Shown here piece after piece: positions 27,525-37,057 of a stretch of 64,000 nucleotides of DNA. The number at the start of each line of letters is the position of its first letter. Within the stretch, counting starts at the first letter, position 1. The position numbers were made by a program, and so were the translations under genes. The notes beneath the pieces are model-generated. The model searched no databases, had not been told where the DNA came from, and saw only the letters and a list, made by a program, of their open reading frames with translations. The DNA is taken from contig NZ_CP025000.1 in NCBI RefSeq assembly GCF_002808045.1, forward strand, positions 1,426,001-1,490,000. Reading direction: 5' to 3'. This DNA comes from Idiomarina sp. X4. GTDB lineage: Bacteria > Pseudomonadota > Gammaproteobacteria > Enterobacterales > Alteromonadaceae.

Positions 27525-28487
27525 GCTGGCAATGTTGTCAGTTTCATCCATTATTGGCGTGCCCAAAATGGTCTCAATAATATCTTCCAGAGTAATAAGC
27601 CCTAACCAGCTGCCGTGTTCGTCGTAAACTAATGCCATGTGTTGTCGTGTCGATATCAGGTGGCTCATTAGCGCTTCCACGCTCACGGTTTCGGTGACGA
27701 CCTCTACCTGGCGAACAATGTCGAGAATGGAGGTGCCTTCGTCGGCATCAAAGACATCGCTTCGAAACAGGATGCCGTAAGGCTCTTCTTCCGAATCTAT
27801 GACCGGATAACGGGAAAATGGCAGTTCACGAATTTTTTGGCTGACGTCCATGATGTCTTCGTCAGGTCGTATTGACTCGCAGACGGTTCGTGGCGTCATG
27901 ACTTCTTTTACCCGGATATCGTGGAGGTCGAGAATGTTTAAAATAACGCGTCTTTCGTCGGCATCCAGGGCTTCTTCCTCATGACCAATGGTTGCCATGG
28001 CTTTTATTTCAGAGCGCACGTCAATGTCTTCCTCTGTGCCACCAATGCGTTTCGTTATTTGGTCTGACAGCCAAATAAAGGGCTTAAGCGTTAGAATCAT
28101 GAGGTTCAAAATTGGCGGAAGCCAGGGCGCCAATGGCCGCCAAAATTTGGCACCAATGGTTTTTGGTATAATCTCGGACAAAATGAGGATAAGTAACGTC
28201 ATGACAGCGGAGGCTACGCCCAGGTAGCCGTCACCAAAAACCACACCAACTTGTGCGCCGACACCAGCCGCGCCGGCGGTATGAGCGACGGTATTTAAGG
28301 TTAAAATAGCGGCCAGGGGTTTATCGATGCCATCTTTGAGTTTACGCAGTTGCTTATGCGTTTTTGGTCTGGATTCTTTTAGGTGAGCAATGTAACTCGG
28401 TGTTACTGACAGTATTGCAGCTTCCAGAACCGAGCATATAAAGGATACGCCAATAGCTAAAAACGCAAAAAGTATAAGAAGAGTCAT
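27432..28487 (-). CDS. CNNM/DUF21 protein with paired CBS domains
   Basis: The 351-residue protein has an N-terminal DUF21 membrane region with four hydrophobic segments (about 1-150), a linker and two CBS domains (about 190-320; VMTPRTVCESI and LITLEDIIETILG). The C-terminal CorC/HlyC domain found in longer relatives is absent. The tail is very basic and hydrophilic. CNNM/CorB-type proteins take part in magnesium or cobalt transport, with CBS domains sensing nucleotides. Its last 31 codons lie antisense to the end of the TauE-like gene. Confidence 0.86.
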   Translation of the reverse strand: MTLLILFAFLAIGVSFICSVLEAAILSVTPSYIAHLKESRPKTHKQLRKLKDGIDKPLAAILTLNTVAHTAGAAGVGAQVGVVFGDGYLGVASAVMTLLILILSEIIPKTIGAKFWRPLAPWLPPILNLMILTLKPFIWLSDQITKRIGGTEEDIDVRSEIKAMATIGHEEEALDADERRVILNILDLHDIRVKEVMTPRTVCESIRPDEDIMDVSQKIRELPFSRYPVIDSEEEPYGILFRSDVFDADEGTSILDIVRQVEVVTETVSVEALMSHLISTRQHMALVYDEHGSWLGLITLEDIIETILGTPIMDETDNIASLRRYARQRWDKRLKRDPKQAQRQQSNDHSE

Positions 28488-28512
28488 CGGGCTCCGAGTG
28501 AATAACTGTTGA

Positions 28513-29097
28513 TTATAAAAATTGTATCAACAATATAACAGAAACCGCAGCAATAAGTATGGACCATCCGGCGGGTCCCGAATAACGTTTCCAGATATCT
28601 TCCGCTTGTGGCCCGAGCCAGAACACTAAGGCGGCCAGAATATAGTAACGTAATGCTCTCGCAATGCCGGCAGATAATAAAAATAGAGTTAATGGGTACT
28701 GACCGGCTCCTGCGGCTAGCATCGCCACCTGAAAAGGAACAGGCGTAACGCCAACCAGGAATATTGACCAGAAGCCGTTATTTTCCAGAGCCGATTGAAA
28801 CTCGCCGTATTGCTCCTGAACGGATAAGTAGTCAATAAACCATTGGCCGATGGTATCGAACAACGCATAACCAATGTAATAACCGCCGACTGAGCCCGCC
28901 ATGAACCCAGCTAATGCAACGGATGCAATTAACCAAATACGCTCTCGCTCCAGCACCATATAAGGTACCAGGATAAGCTCTAGCGGAATCGGTAAGACCG
29001 TCGCTTCTAACGCCGACAGAAAAAACAGAAGTACTAGCGCGTGTGGTGAGTTGGCCAGTTTCTTGTACCATTTTTCACGAGTAGATGTTGTCGACAT
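28513..29097 (-). CDS. YqaA/DedA-like membrane protein
   Basis: Starting at the ATG at 29097 the product is 194 residues. It has about five membrane segments and the DedA/SNARE-associated pattern, with VLPIPLELILVPYM near the N-terminus and GVTPVPFQVAMLAAG in the middle. YqaA relatives are small DedA-superfamily proteins linked to membrane homeostasis and lipid or undecaprenyl-phosphate recycling; exact function is unknown. The frame to 29115 adds six residues. Confidence 0.82.
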   Translation of the reverse strand: MSTTSTREKWYKKLANSPHALVLLFFLSALEATVLPIPLELILVPYMVLERERIWLIASVALAGFMAGSVGGYYIGYALFDTIGQWFIDYLSVQEQYGEFQSALENNGFWSIFLVGVTPVPFQVAMLAAGAGQYPLTLFLLSAGIARALRYYILAALVFWLGPQAEDIWKRYSGPAGWSILIAAVSVILLIQFL

Positions 29098-29242
29098 ATT
29101 AAATGGGTCAAGCAAATATTTTAGATAGCGTGTATCGTTGCAGTGTAACCTGATTTTTTTGCAAATAGGGATCGAACCCGTTAAAAATTACGTAAATTTC
29201 GCTTTATTCCCAAGCAAAAACAGAATTTTAAGGTAAAAGCAG

Positions 29243-30337
29243 ATGAAATATCGTGGTAGCTCTTCGTTTTCTCACCGCCAAGCTGACAAAATAGGTGTGC
29301 TTGTCACTAATTTAGGCACACCTGAGGCTCCAACAAAGAAAGCCTTGAAGCCCTATTTGAAAGAGTTTTTGTCAGACCCTCGGGTGGTCGAGGTGCCACG
29401 GTTGCTTTGGTCGTTGATTTTAAATGGCGTTATTTTACGCTTTCGCCCGAAACGCTCAGCAGAAGCTTATAAAACGGTTTGGACAGATCGAGGTTCACCG
29501 CTTTTATTTCATACGGAAGACCAGGCCAAAGGCATAGAAGCAAAACTAAAAGAAACCTGGGGTGAGGACATTGTTGTCGACTTTGCCATGCGCTACGGAA
29601 ACCCAGCTATTTCCGATGTTATTGAACGGATGCTGGAAAAAGGCGTGCGTAAGCTGCTGGTTTTGCCTCTTTACCCGCAATACAGTGCATCAACTACGGC
29701 TTCGACGTTCGATGCGTTCGCGAAAGATTTTACCCAGCGGCGTTGGTTACCGGAGCTGCGTTTTGTCACGCATTACCATGACTACCCGCCTTTTATAGAA
29801 GCAGCCGCTAAGCGTATTGAACGTCACTGGAATGAACATGGGCGTGCTGACAAATTACTGTTTTCCTACCATGGCATACCGCTGCGTTACTTGAAAAACG
29901 GGGACCCGTATCATTGTGAGTGCTACAAAACCTCGCGGCTATTGGCAGAACGCCTCGGTTTGAGCCAAGATGAGTATTTAACCACTTTTCAGTCGCGTTT
30001 TGGTCGCGAAGAGTGGCTGCAGCCATACACCGACATGACCATGAAAGCCTTACCCCAAAAAGGGGTTAAGTCAGTACAGGTTTTTTGTCCGGGGTTCAGT
30101 GCTGACTGTCTGGAAACTATCGAAGAAATTGGTGAGGAAAACCGAGAGTACTTTATGGAAAGCGGCGGAGAGCGTTATGAGTATATTAGCGCATTGAATG
30201 CCGAGCCTGATCATATAAAAGCGCTAACAGAGTTGGTGAATACGCACTTGCAGGGTTGGTCCGTTGAAAAAATGACTGAGCAACGTCAGAAATTAGCGGA
30301 TAAAGTCGAGAAGCAAACGCTGCCTTATCGTGACTAG
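29243..30337 (+). CDS. hemH: Ferrochelatase
   Basis: The 364-residue enzyme inserts ferrous iron into protoporphyrin IX, the last step of haem synthesis. Signature segments are GVLVTNLGTPEAPT, LLFSYHGIPLRYLKNGDPYH with the metal-site histidine, and FCPGFSADCLETIEEIGEE. The length is slightly above E. coli HemH (320) due to C-terminal additions. The ribosome site TTTTAAGGT precedes the ATG. hemB lies elsewhere in the same window. An OsmC gene follows after 11 bases. Confidence 0.96.
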   Translation: MKYRGSSSFSHRQADKIGVLVTNLGTPEAPTKKALKPYLKEFLSDPRVVEVPRLLWSLILNGVILRFRPKRSAEAYKTVWTDRGSPLLFHTEDQAKGIEAKLKETWGEDIVVDFAMRYGNPAISDVIERMLEKGVRKLLVLPLYPQYSASTTASTFDAFAKDFTQRRWLPELRFVTHYHDYPPFIEAAAKRIERHWNEHGRADKLLFSYHGIPLRYLKNGDPYHCECYKTSRLLAERLGLSQDEYLTTFQSRFGREEWLQPYTDMTMKALPQKGVKSVQVFCPGFSADCLETIEEIGEENREYFMESGGERYEYISALNAEPDHIKALTELVNTHLQGWSVEKMTEQRQKLADKVEKQTLPYRD

Positions 30338-30348
30338 GGAGAGCTGTG

Positions 30349-30789
30349 ATGGAAAAAGAGTTTTCAGTATCAATGGAGCTAGTTGATAAGTACAAATTTC
30401 TTATCGACTTCGGTGAATTTGGTGAGGTGACATCGGATGAGCCTGAACCATTAGGTGATGGTAGTGGACCGAACCCCTCCCGTTTGTTGGCGGCATCAGT
30501 CGCTAACTGTCTGTCGGCTAGCCTAATGTTTGCTTTGAGGAAATTTAAAGACGATCCGGGCAAGGTCAGTGCGACGGTAAAAGGTGAGTTAGATCGAGTG
30601 GATGGACGTTGGCGTATTATTGGTATGAATGTCAGCATTACGCTTGGAAACACGGCTGAACAACTTGAACATTTGGACAGAGCGCTTGAGCAGTTTGAGG
30701 ATTTCTGTGTCGTTACTCAGAGCGTGCGTAGTGGTATTGATGTTACCGTTACTGTCGAGGACAGTAACGGTAACAAGGTAAAAAACTAA
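30349..30789 (+). CDS. OsmC/Ohr-family peroxidase-like protein
   Basis: The product is 146 residues from the ATG at 30349 (a GTG three bases before is possible). The two redox cysteines expected of OsmC proteins occur in AASVANCLSAS and FEDFCVVTQSVR. OsmC/Ohr proteins reduce organic hydroperoxides through dihydrolipoamide or thioredoxin-like donors. The longer helix segment between the cysteines fits the OsmC branch rather than Ohr. It follows hemH and precedes the protease gene in one direction. Confidence 0.86.
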   Translation: MEKEFSVSMELVDKYKFLIDFGEFGEVTSDEPEPLGDGSGPNPSRLLAASVANCLSASLMFALRKFKDDPGKVSATVKGELDRVDGRWRIIGMNVSITLGNTAEQLEHLDRALEQFEDFCVVTQSVRSGIDVTVTVEDSNGNKVKN

Positions 30790-30790
30790 A

Positions 30791-31294
30791 ATGGCAGCCG
30801 GTAACTCTTTTGGAAAGCCCTTTATGTTCATTGCGTGGGGGCTGGCAATTGCTCTATTAGTTTGGTTTTTTCAAGATCAGCTTCAGGAGCAGTTCAACCC
30901 CAATTCAAACATCCAGAGCTATCGCAGCAGTGGTGAGGTTACGGTCGTTTTAGAGCAGAACCGTATGGGGCATTATGTGACCAGAGGAAAAATAAATGGT
31001 CAACAGGTGACGTTTCTTTTAGACACCGGAGCGACGCTAGTAGCGGTTCCTGAAGAGCTTGCGCGTCAATTAGGGTTGCAAAAAGGGCGGCAAGGAATGT
31101 CACAAACCGCCAACGGTCGGGTCGTTACCTATCGGACAGAAATTGACACGCTGGAACTGGGCGACATACGGCTGAATAATGTGGACGCTTCTATTACTCC
31201 GGGGATGGATGGGAACGTCATATTGTTAGGAATGAGTGCGTTAAAAGAATTTGAGTTAACCCAAAAAAACGATACGCTAAGGTTAACGTATTAA
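30791..31294 (+). CDS. Membrane-anchored retropepsin-like aspartic protease
   Basis: The 167-residue protein has one N-terminal membrane helix (about 10-27) and a periplasmic clan AA domain with FLLDTGAT (catalytic D78) and a LLGMSAL segment near the end. It is of the TIGR02281/gag-asp family found in proteobacteria. Like retropepsin it should act as a dimer. Substrates are unknown. It starts two bases after the OsmC stop. Confidence 0.85.
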   Translation: MAAGNSFGKPFMFIAWGLAIALLVWFFQDQLQEQFNPNSNIQSYRSSGEVTVVLEQNRMGHYVTRGKINGQQVTFLLDTGATLVAVPEELARQLGLQKGRQGMSQTANGRVVTYRTEIDTLELGDIRLNNVDASITPGMDGNVILLGMSALKEFELTQKNDTLRLTY

Positions 31295-31324
31295 AACGGA
31301 TCAAATTTATAGGAAGAATAAATC

Positions 31325-31837
31325 ATGCATAAGTTGTTTATTGGAATGGCAGCGGTTGCCTTCAGTGCTACAAGTTTTGCTCAACAGTCAGGATTAGAGG
31401 CCTGTGCCGAAATTGAAGATTCGTTAGAGCGTTTGGTGTGTTATGACAATTTAGCTAAGAAAGAACGAGCTGGAGAGAGAAAACGTCAGGACAGAGAGCT
31501 TCCGGAACAGGCCCGTAAAGGTAAGCAAAAGGCCGCCGAGATGAAGGAAAAAGCTCAAGAGCGACGCGAAAGTGCCAATGATCGTTTCGGATTTGAGCAT
31601 AAAGAAAAAGAAGGGACGGAAGATGAGCGTATTAGCGTGACCTTGGCCGATCGCGAAGAAGGCCCCTATGGAAAGTGGCGCATAACGTTAACCAACGGTC
31701 AGGTTTGGAAACAAACCGACAGTGGTTATTTTTCATGGGACGGAGACTCATACTACATTGAGCGGGGTGCACTGAATTCATTCTTCTTTGGTCGTGAAGG
31801 TTCCAATCGCCGCATGCGGGTTCAACGCATTAAGTAA
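31325..31837 (+). CDS. Secreted protein with CxxIxDxxxRLxCYD motif
   Basis: The 170-residue protein has a signal peptide (cleaved near FAQQ, residue 20). A short motif C27-AEIED-S-LERLVC39YD follows, seen in VasI-like and other envelope proteins; the two cysteines could form a disulfide. A very charged coiled-coil-like segment (about 45-95) precedes a C-terminal beta-rich domain (about 100-170). Function is unknown. No type VI secretion genes are near, so a VasI role is not supported. Confidence 0.75.
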   Translation: MHKLFIGMAAVAFSATSFAQQSGLEACAEIEDSLERLVCYDNLAKKERAGERKRQDRELPEQARKGKQKAAEMKEKAQERRESANDRFGFEHKEKEGTEDERISVTLADREEGPYGKWRITLTNGQVWKQTDSGYFSWDGDSYYIERGALNSFFFGREGSNRRMRVQRIK

Positions 31838-31856
31838 TATCTAACGGATATGGATA

Positions 31857-34529
31857 ATGCAGGGTAACTTACTGGAGTATTCGTGGATAGCAACAGGAGT
31901 GGTGCTGACACTCTTAGCTATCACGTTGCTTTGGTCGGTTTACCGGCACTATTCGCAAAAAAAATCTTACCGTCTGGGTTACTTGCTCGAAGCGCAGTAT
32001 CAGGCGTTAAATTCGTTGGTTCAGAAAAAGCCGTTTGATAAGAAACTTGAAGATATCTGTTATCTGATAGAGTCGCAAATTGAAGGGGCGTTTTGCTCCG
32101 TTATGCTAAGGTGTGACGATGAGCAAGTGCTAAGAGCAGCAGCTGGACCTTCATTACCTAAGTCGTTTGTTAGTGCTCTCCAGATGTTACCCATTGAAGA
32201 TGGTGTCGGTGCCTGTGGTACCGCCGCCGCGCTTGAAAAGTCGGTTATTGTCAAAGATATGCGACTGGACGAACGCTTTACCGACTTTGCTGAACTTATT
32301 GATACACATCATTTGGTTGCCTGCTGGTCCCACCCTATCTTTCATGTCAAAGAAGAGCGTGTAATAGGTACGTTTGCGGTCTATTTTCAGCATCCAAAGT
32401 TACCGACTAAGACAGAGCTTGAGTTTCTCATCCGCACACGAGACCTAGTCGCTTTAGTGATGGAGCAAAAAGAGCTGGAAGAGCAGCGTGAGAGAACCGA
32501 ACAGCATCATAAGTCTCTCTTTTCGTATAATCCACAACCCGTGTTCACTATGGATATCGAAGGTCGGTTTATATCAATTAATCGAGCCGGCTGTGAGCTG
32601 TTAAAACTCCCTGAGGACGAATTAATTGGTCAGCATTATGAGTTAGCGGTAGTGGAAACCGACAGAGCACGAACAAAGGAACATTTTGAGGAAGCGAAGT
32701 GCGGTAATGCCCAGTCTTACGAAATAAAAGTGATTGATAAGCTGGGCCACATATACGATTTAGATATCACGAATACACCCATTATTATCAACGGCGAGGT
32801 GACTGGGGTTCATGGCATAGCCCGTGATAGAACTGAGCAGAGGAAAAATGAAGCTCAGTTAAAAATACTGGAAAGTGGTATCGAGTCGAGCGTGAATGGG
32901 GTGGTTATTAGTGATGCTTTGAAACCAGGATACCCCGTTACTTATATTAATCCGGCGTTTGCGAAATTAACCGGGTACAGCTTTAGTGAAATGGTTGGCA
33001 GAAGCTGTCGTATTTTGCAGGGTAAGGATACGGACAAGCGCACGGTTCAAGAGATTCGGCGCACACTGAAAGAAAGAAAACAAGTTCGCACGGTCATTAA
33101 AAACTACCGAAAAGATGGTTCCGCTTTTTGGAATGAGTTATTGATATCACCGGTAAAAAGTGCGTCAGGACAGGTTACTCATTTTGTTGGTTTACAGAGT
33201 GACATTACTGATCGCATTAATAAAGAAGAGGCGTTGGCATTTAATGCCACGCATGACACCTTAACCAATTTACCTAACCGCAAGGCACTGGAAACGCACT
33301 TGATGAAAGCGCTCGACGACGAAGAGCGTGCAGTCTATGTCTTGTTTATTGACCTTGATGGCTTTAAGCCTGTGAATGACAGCTTAGGACATTATTTGGG
33401 TGACCAGGTACTCATTGAAACCGCCGAGCGTTTGAAGCGCGTTGTTCTAATGCCTAATTTACTGTGCCGGTTCGGTGGTGATGAATTTGTTGCCGTCATA
33501 ACAAACACCAGTAATAAGGAACAAATATCGTCATACTGCCAAGAAATACTGTCTGTATTTGAACAACCTTTTAAAGTGGAAGGTAAGTCGGTGTCTTTGT
33601 CTGCGGCTATCGGTGTATCTTCCAATATGGCGACATTTAGTAACCCGATGGAGCTGATTCAGCGTGCTGATATTGCAATGTACGAAGCTAAAAAACGAGG
33701 AGGTAACTCCTGGTTGTGGCACGAATCAAAACTCGACGAGCGATTGAGCTTTCATGTTACTTTGCGTAGCCAAATTCAGGGAGCAATACAAAAAGAGCAG
33801 TTCGAGCTATTTTACCAACCTATTGTAACTGCAGCAGGGCGAGTGGCCGGCGTGGAAGCGCTTATTCGCTGGCAGCATCCAGAGCGTGGTTATATTTCTC
33901 CTGCTGACTTTATTCCGGTGGCAGAACGTACCGGGCAAATTATTCCTATTAGTGACTGGGTGCTTCGCCAAGCTTGCCGCGACTTAGAGAAACTTAAAGC
34001 GCGTGGAGTAAGCTTGGTAGCAGTGAACTTTTCACCCATTCAGTTTTATAGAGATGACTTTATTGAAAAAGTAAAGAAAACCTTAAAGTCTTATCAAGTT
34101 CAGCCTGGTGAGCTAACAGCGGAAATTACGGAAAATGTGCTCATGCACGATACGAAGCGTATCACGGAGTTGCTGGAACAACTTCGAGAGTTGGGCATGG
34201 GCGTTGCGATTGATGATTTTGGTAGTGGTTTTGCCAGCCTGAGATATCTGAACTCGTTGCCGGTCAATAAATTAAAAATAGACCGAAGCTTTACTGAAAA
34301 CATCAACGAAAATGCTCAAAACGCAGCTATTACTCGCGGTATCTTCAAGATGGTTAAGGACTTACATATACAGGTCGTTGCCGAAGGAGTCGAAACGGAA
34401 GCCGAGTTTGCCTTTCTTGCCGAGCAAGGCTGTGACTATATGCAGGGCTATTTGTTCTGTAAACCAAAACCGCTGGACGAACTGCTCAGTTGGGCAGAGC
34501 GCCAGCAGTCTCTGGATAACGAACTCTAG
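31857..34529 (+). CDS. GAF-PAS-PAS-GGDEF-EAL signalling protein
   Basis: The 890-residue protein has one N-terminal membrane helix (about 10-28), a GAF domain (about 60-205), two PAS domains (about 225-340 and 345-465; the second carries [13 protein letters not shown], close to the flavin-binding LOV motif GxNCRFLQG), then GGDEF (540-544) and EAL (667-669, EALIRW). EAL-site motifs [18 protein letters not shown] and KIDRSF are intact, so phosphodiesterase activity is likely. No RxxD inhibitory site is seen. Whether the cyclase half is active or regulatory is open. Confidence 0.93.
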   Translation: MQGNLLEYSWIATGVVLTLLAITLLWSVYRHYSQKKSYRLGYLLEAQYQALNSLVQKKPFDKKLEDICYLIESQIEGAFCSVMLRCDDEQVLRAAAGPSLPKSFVSALQMLPIEDGVGACGTAAALEKSVIVKDMRLDERFTDFAELIDTHHLVACWSHPIFHVKEERVIGTFAVYFQHPKLPTKTELEFLIRTRDLVALVMEQKELEEQRERTEQHHKSLFSYNPQPVFTMDIEGRFISINRAGCELLKLPEDELIGQHYELAVVETDRARTKEHFEEAKCGNAQSYEIKVIDKLGHIYDLDITNTPIIINGEVTGVHGIARDRTEQRKNEAQLKILESGIESSVNGVVISDALKPGYPVTYINPAFAKLTGYSFSEMVGRSCRILQGKDTDKRTVQEIRRTLKERKQVRTVIKNYRKDGSAFWNELLISPVKSASGQVTHFVGLQSDITDRINKEEALAFNATHDTLTNLPNRKALETHLMKALDDEERAVYVLFIDLDGFKPVNDSLGHYLGDQVLIETAERLKRVVLMPNLLCRFGGDEFVAVITNTSNKEQISSYCQEILSVFEQPFKVEGKSVSLSAAIGVSSNMATFSNPMELIQRADIAMYEAKKRGGNSWLWHESKLDERLSFHVTLRSQIQGAIQKEQFELFYQPIVTAAGRVAGVEALIRWQHPERGYISPADFIPVAERTGQIIPISDWVLRQACRDLEKLKARGVSLVAVNFSPIQFYRDDFIEKVKKTLKSYQVQPGELTAEITENVLMHDTKRITELLEQLRELGMGVAIDDFGSGFASLRYLNSLPVNKLKIDRSFTENINENAQNAAITRGIFKMVKDLHIQVVAEGVETEAEFAFLAEQGCDYMQGYLFCKPKPLDELLSWAERQQSLDNEL

Positions 34530-36166
34530 CTGATTCGGAATTGACGCAACTCGCGTTGTAAGTCAGACGATAGCTTTGCTAAATTATCACTCGATTCCTT
34601 AACTTGAGCAGATGCCTGGGCCGACTGATCAGAAATATTGCTAATCGTATTAATGTTCTGGTTAATTTCTTCGGTTACAGAGCTTTGCTCGTCAGCCGCG
34701 CTCGCAATATGGCTGTTCATATCATTAATTTCGTCGACGGCCTGAGTGATAGATTGTAGTGACTCATCGGCCTCCTGCGCTCTGTCGACTGTATGATCGG
34801 CTTCTTTTTTACCGGTTTGCATTGATTGTACAGCTTCTTTAGTCGCCGCTTGCAGCCGCTCTATCATTTCCTGAATTTCCTGCGTGGACTCTTGAGTGCG
34901 GCTAGCCAACGTTCTGACCTCATCAGCGACTACTGAGAAGCCACGACCATGTTCACCAGCGCGTGCTGACTCAATAGCGGCATTTAACGCCAGCAGGTTG
35001 GTTTGTTCGGCAATACTGCCAATGACATCTAATACTTTGCCAATGTTATCACTGTCTTCGGCCACTTTTGTGATGGTTTGCGTGGTTCGATTCACGTGGT
35101 TCGCTAAATTTTTGATAGCAGTAACGGTTGCATTGACAACGTCCCGGCCTTGCTTGGTGTGATCGTCTGCTGTGCGCGCAGAATTAGCCGCCTCGTTGGC
35201 ACTTTTCGCAATTTCATCCACCGTCGTCGACATTTCATGAATGGCCGTTGCGACTTGTTCGACGGCTTGATGTTGTTCCCTAACACTGGCGTTGGATTGC
35301 TCGGAAATGCTGGATAGCTCTTCAGATGATGTAGCCAACTGTTCTGTCATGGAGTTTATTTTGGTAATAGTACGTTGTAGCTTGGCGACAAACTCATTAA
35401 AGGCGTCGGCGACTAGGCCTAACTCATCGCTTCTATCCAGATTGACACGCGCAGTTAAATCCCCTTCACCTTTAGCCATGTCTTCAAAGCGTTCAAGCAT
35501 TAAGTTTAAGGGCTTGGTAATTAAAGGTGGGAAGAACAGCGCAAGCAGCACACAAATAGCTAAACCGACAACAAGGACAACCATTTGTGTCCAGTTACTT
35601 TGAATAATAATTCCATCTATCAACTCCGATTGACTAAGAGCGGCTTCTTCTTTTCGTTGCTCGAGCTGATCCAGTACATTGCGCATCGTTTCGAATTGTG
35701 GACCACTGTCAGTTTGACTGAGCTGAATGGCTTGTTGAACACTACCTTGTCGGTGTAATTCAATCACCCGCTGAGCGGTGGTTGTCCATATTTCGTTTTT
35801 TGTTTTGTAGTCTTCGACCATACGGCGCTCTTCTGCGCTGGACGTTAGATTTAAGAATCGATTCACCCGCTGTTCGGCTTGCTCTAGGTTTTCGTTGTGT
35901 GTGTCTAAAAGTTGCTGCTGACGAGATGAGCCTGGTTCAACCGAGAGCAGAGTCCGCTCTGCGACTTGGGCCTGATGAAGATCCCGGTCAGCTTGAAGTA
36001 AGTAATTAAGCCCGGGTAAATGTTCACTGGCTATTTTATCAACACTGTTTGCGACAGATTTAAAGTTAACGGCGCTGACAGCAGCGATACCGATTAATAC
36101 CATTGCTAGAAGGACAATGGGAAGTAATAACTTATAGCGGAATCGAAGGTTATTGAACCAGCTCAT
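34526..36166 (-). CDS. Methyl-accepting chemotaxis protein
   Basis: The 546-residue receptor has a membrane helix at about 12-32, a periplasmic four-helix-bundle ligand domain (about 35-188), a second helix (about 190-212), a HAMP domain and a long coiled-coil signalling domain. The CheA/CheW-binding hairpin tip reads [20 protein letters not shown]. No C-terminal CheR-binding pentapeptide is present. The ligand is unknown. Its stop overlaps the end of the convergent GGDEF-EAL gene by four bases. Confidence 0.94.
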   Translation of the reverse strand: MSWFNNLRFRYKLLLPIVLLAMVLIGIAAVSAVNFKSVANSVDKIASEHLPGLNYLLQADRDLHQAQVAERTLLSVEPGSSRQQQLLDTHNENLEQAEQRVNRFLNLTSSAEERRMVEDYKTKNEIWTTTAQRVIELHRQGSVQQAIQLSQTDSGPQFETMRNVLDQLEQRKEEAALSQSELIDGIIIQSNWTQMVVLVVGLAICVLLALFFPPLITKPLNLMLERFEDMAKGEGDLTARVNLDRSDELGLVADAFNEFVAKLQRTITKINSMTEQLATSSEELSSISEQSNASVREQHQAVEQVATAIHEMSTTVDEIAKSANEAANSARTADDHTKQGRDVVNATVTAIKNLANHVNRTTQTITKVAEDSDNIGKVLDVIGSIAEQTNLLALNAAIESARAGEHGRGFSVVADEVRTLASRTQESTQEIQEMIERLQAATKEAVQSMQTGKKEADHTVDRAQEADESLQSITQAVDEINDMNSHIASAADEQSSVTEEINQNINTISNISDQSAQASAQVKESSDNLAKLSSDLQRELRQFRIS

Positions 36167-36251
36167 ATTATTCGCCTTTTTTGCTTTACGACTAAAGTCT
36201 AATGACTTGTTATCGTAAGCTAAGCAGCTTTACTTTAGCTGGTCAATAAAT

Positions 36252-36281
36252 AAACGCCGAGCTCTCGCGAGCCCAGCGTTT
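36252..36281 (-). terminator. Probable terminator of the peroxiredoxin gene
   Basis: A 13-pair stem (two G-U pairs on the minus-strand RNA) lies directly downstream of the peroxiredoxin gene. It is followed on the minus strand by the U-rich TTTATTTATT, weaker than a canonical tract. Confidence 0.6.
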
Positions 36282-36290
36282 GGGTTGACG

Positions 36291-36920
36291 TTATTTTATA
36301 TCGGTTAGGCGAAGATAGGGTTTTAGTGTTTTCCAGCCTTGTGGAAATTTCTCTTTTGCATCATCGTCACTGACATTAGGACGAATAATGACGGAGTCGC
36401 CTGGTGTCCAGTCCGCAGGGCAAGCGACTTCTTCGCGATCTGTCGTTTGTAACGCATCAATCACGCGCAAAATCTCGTTGAAATTACGACCAACCGTCAT
36501 TGGGTAAGTCATTATCAGACGAATTTTCTGGTTCGGATCGATAATAAATACCGAGCGAACCGTCGCTGTAGCACTCTCATTCGGGTGAATCATGTCGTAC
36601 TTTTGAGCGACTTCCAGCTCTTTGTCTGCAACAATTGGAAACTCCAAAACGGTATTTTGAGTTTCGTTAATGTCGTTGATCCAGCCTTTGTGCGCGTCAA
36701 CTGAGTCGGTAGAAAGCCCTAATGGTTTTACGTTGCGCTTTTTAAACTCCGGTGCTAACTGCGATGTACGCCCCATTTCTGTCGTACAAACTGGCGTGTA
36801 GTCAGCGGGGTGGCTGAAGAAAAAGACCCAAGAGCCTTTGGCCCAGTCATGAAAATTGATCGAACCTTCTGTGGTATCAATCGTAAAATCGGGTGCGGTA
36901 TCACCAATACGTAATGTCAT
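36291..36920 (-). CDS. Peroxiredoxin of the Prx6/AhpC-TSA type
   Basis: The 209-residue protein has the peroxidatic cysteine C45 in HPADYTPVCTTE. A second cysteine, C167, sits in EEVACPADWTPGD, where many Prx6 proteins have another residue. The long C-terminal extension (about 160-209) is typical of Prx6-type enzymes. It reduces peroxides; whether it works as 1-Cys or uses C167 to resolve is not evident. It is single-gene, with a terminator behind it. Confidence 0.92.
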   Translation of the reverse strand: MTLRIGDTAPDFTIDTTEGSINFHDWAKGSWVFFFSHPADYTPVCTTEMGRTSQLAPEFKKRNVKPLGLSTDSVDAHKGWINDINETQNTVLEFPIVADKELEVAQKYDMIHPNESATATVRSVFIIDPNQKIRLIMTYPMTVGRNFNEILRVIDALQTTDREEVACPADWTPGDSVIIRPNVSDDDAKEKFPQGWKTLKPYLRLTDIK

Positions 36921-37057
36921 AGAGCTACTCCTAGTATGTCTTTTTAAGACGAAAATAGATAACCTTTAAATAGTAGCTGATTGCCCGCTTTACAAGGTGG
37001 TTAACTTATAACCTTTTACTCTACGTTAGACAGCTAAGTTATTAGCAGGAGTTACGT

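Noticed and set aside
31325..31837. Part of a type VI secretion system because of the VasI-like motif
   Set aside because: No other type VI genes are present in the 64 kb.
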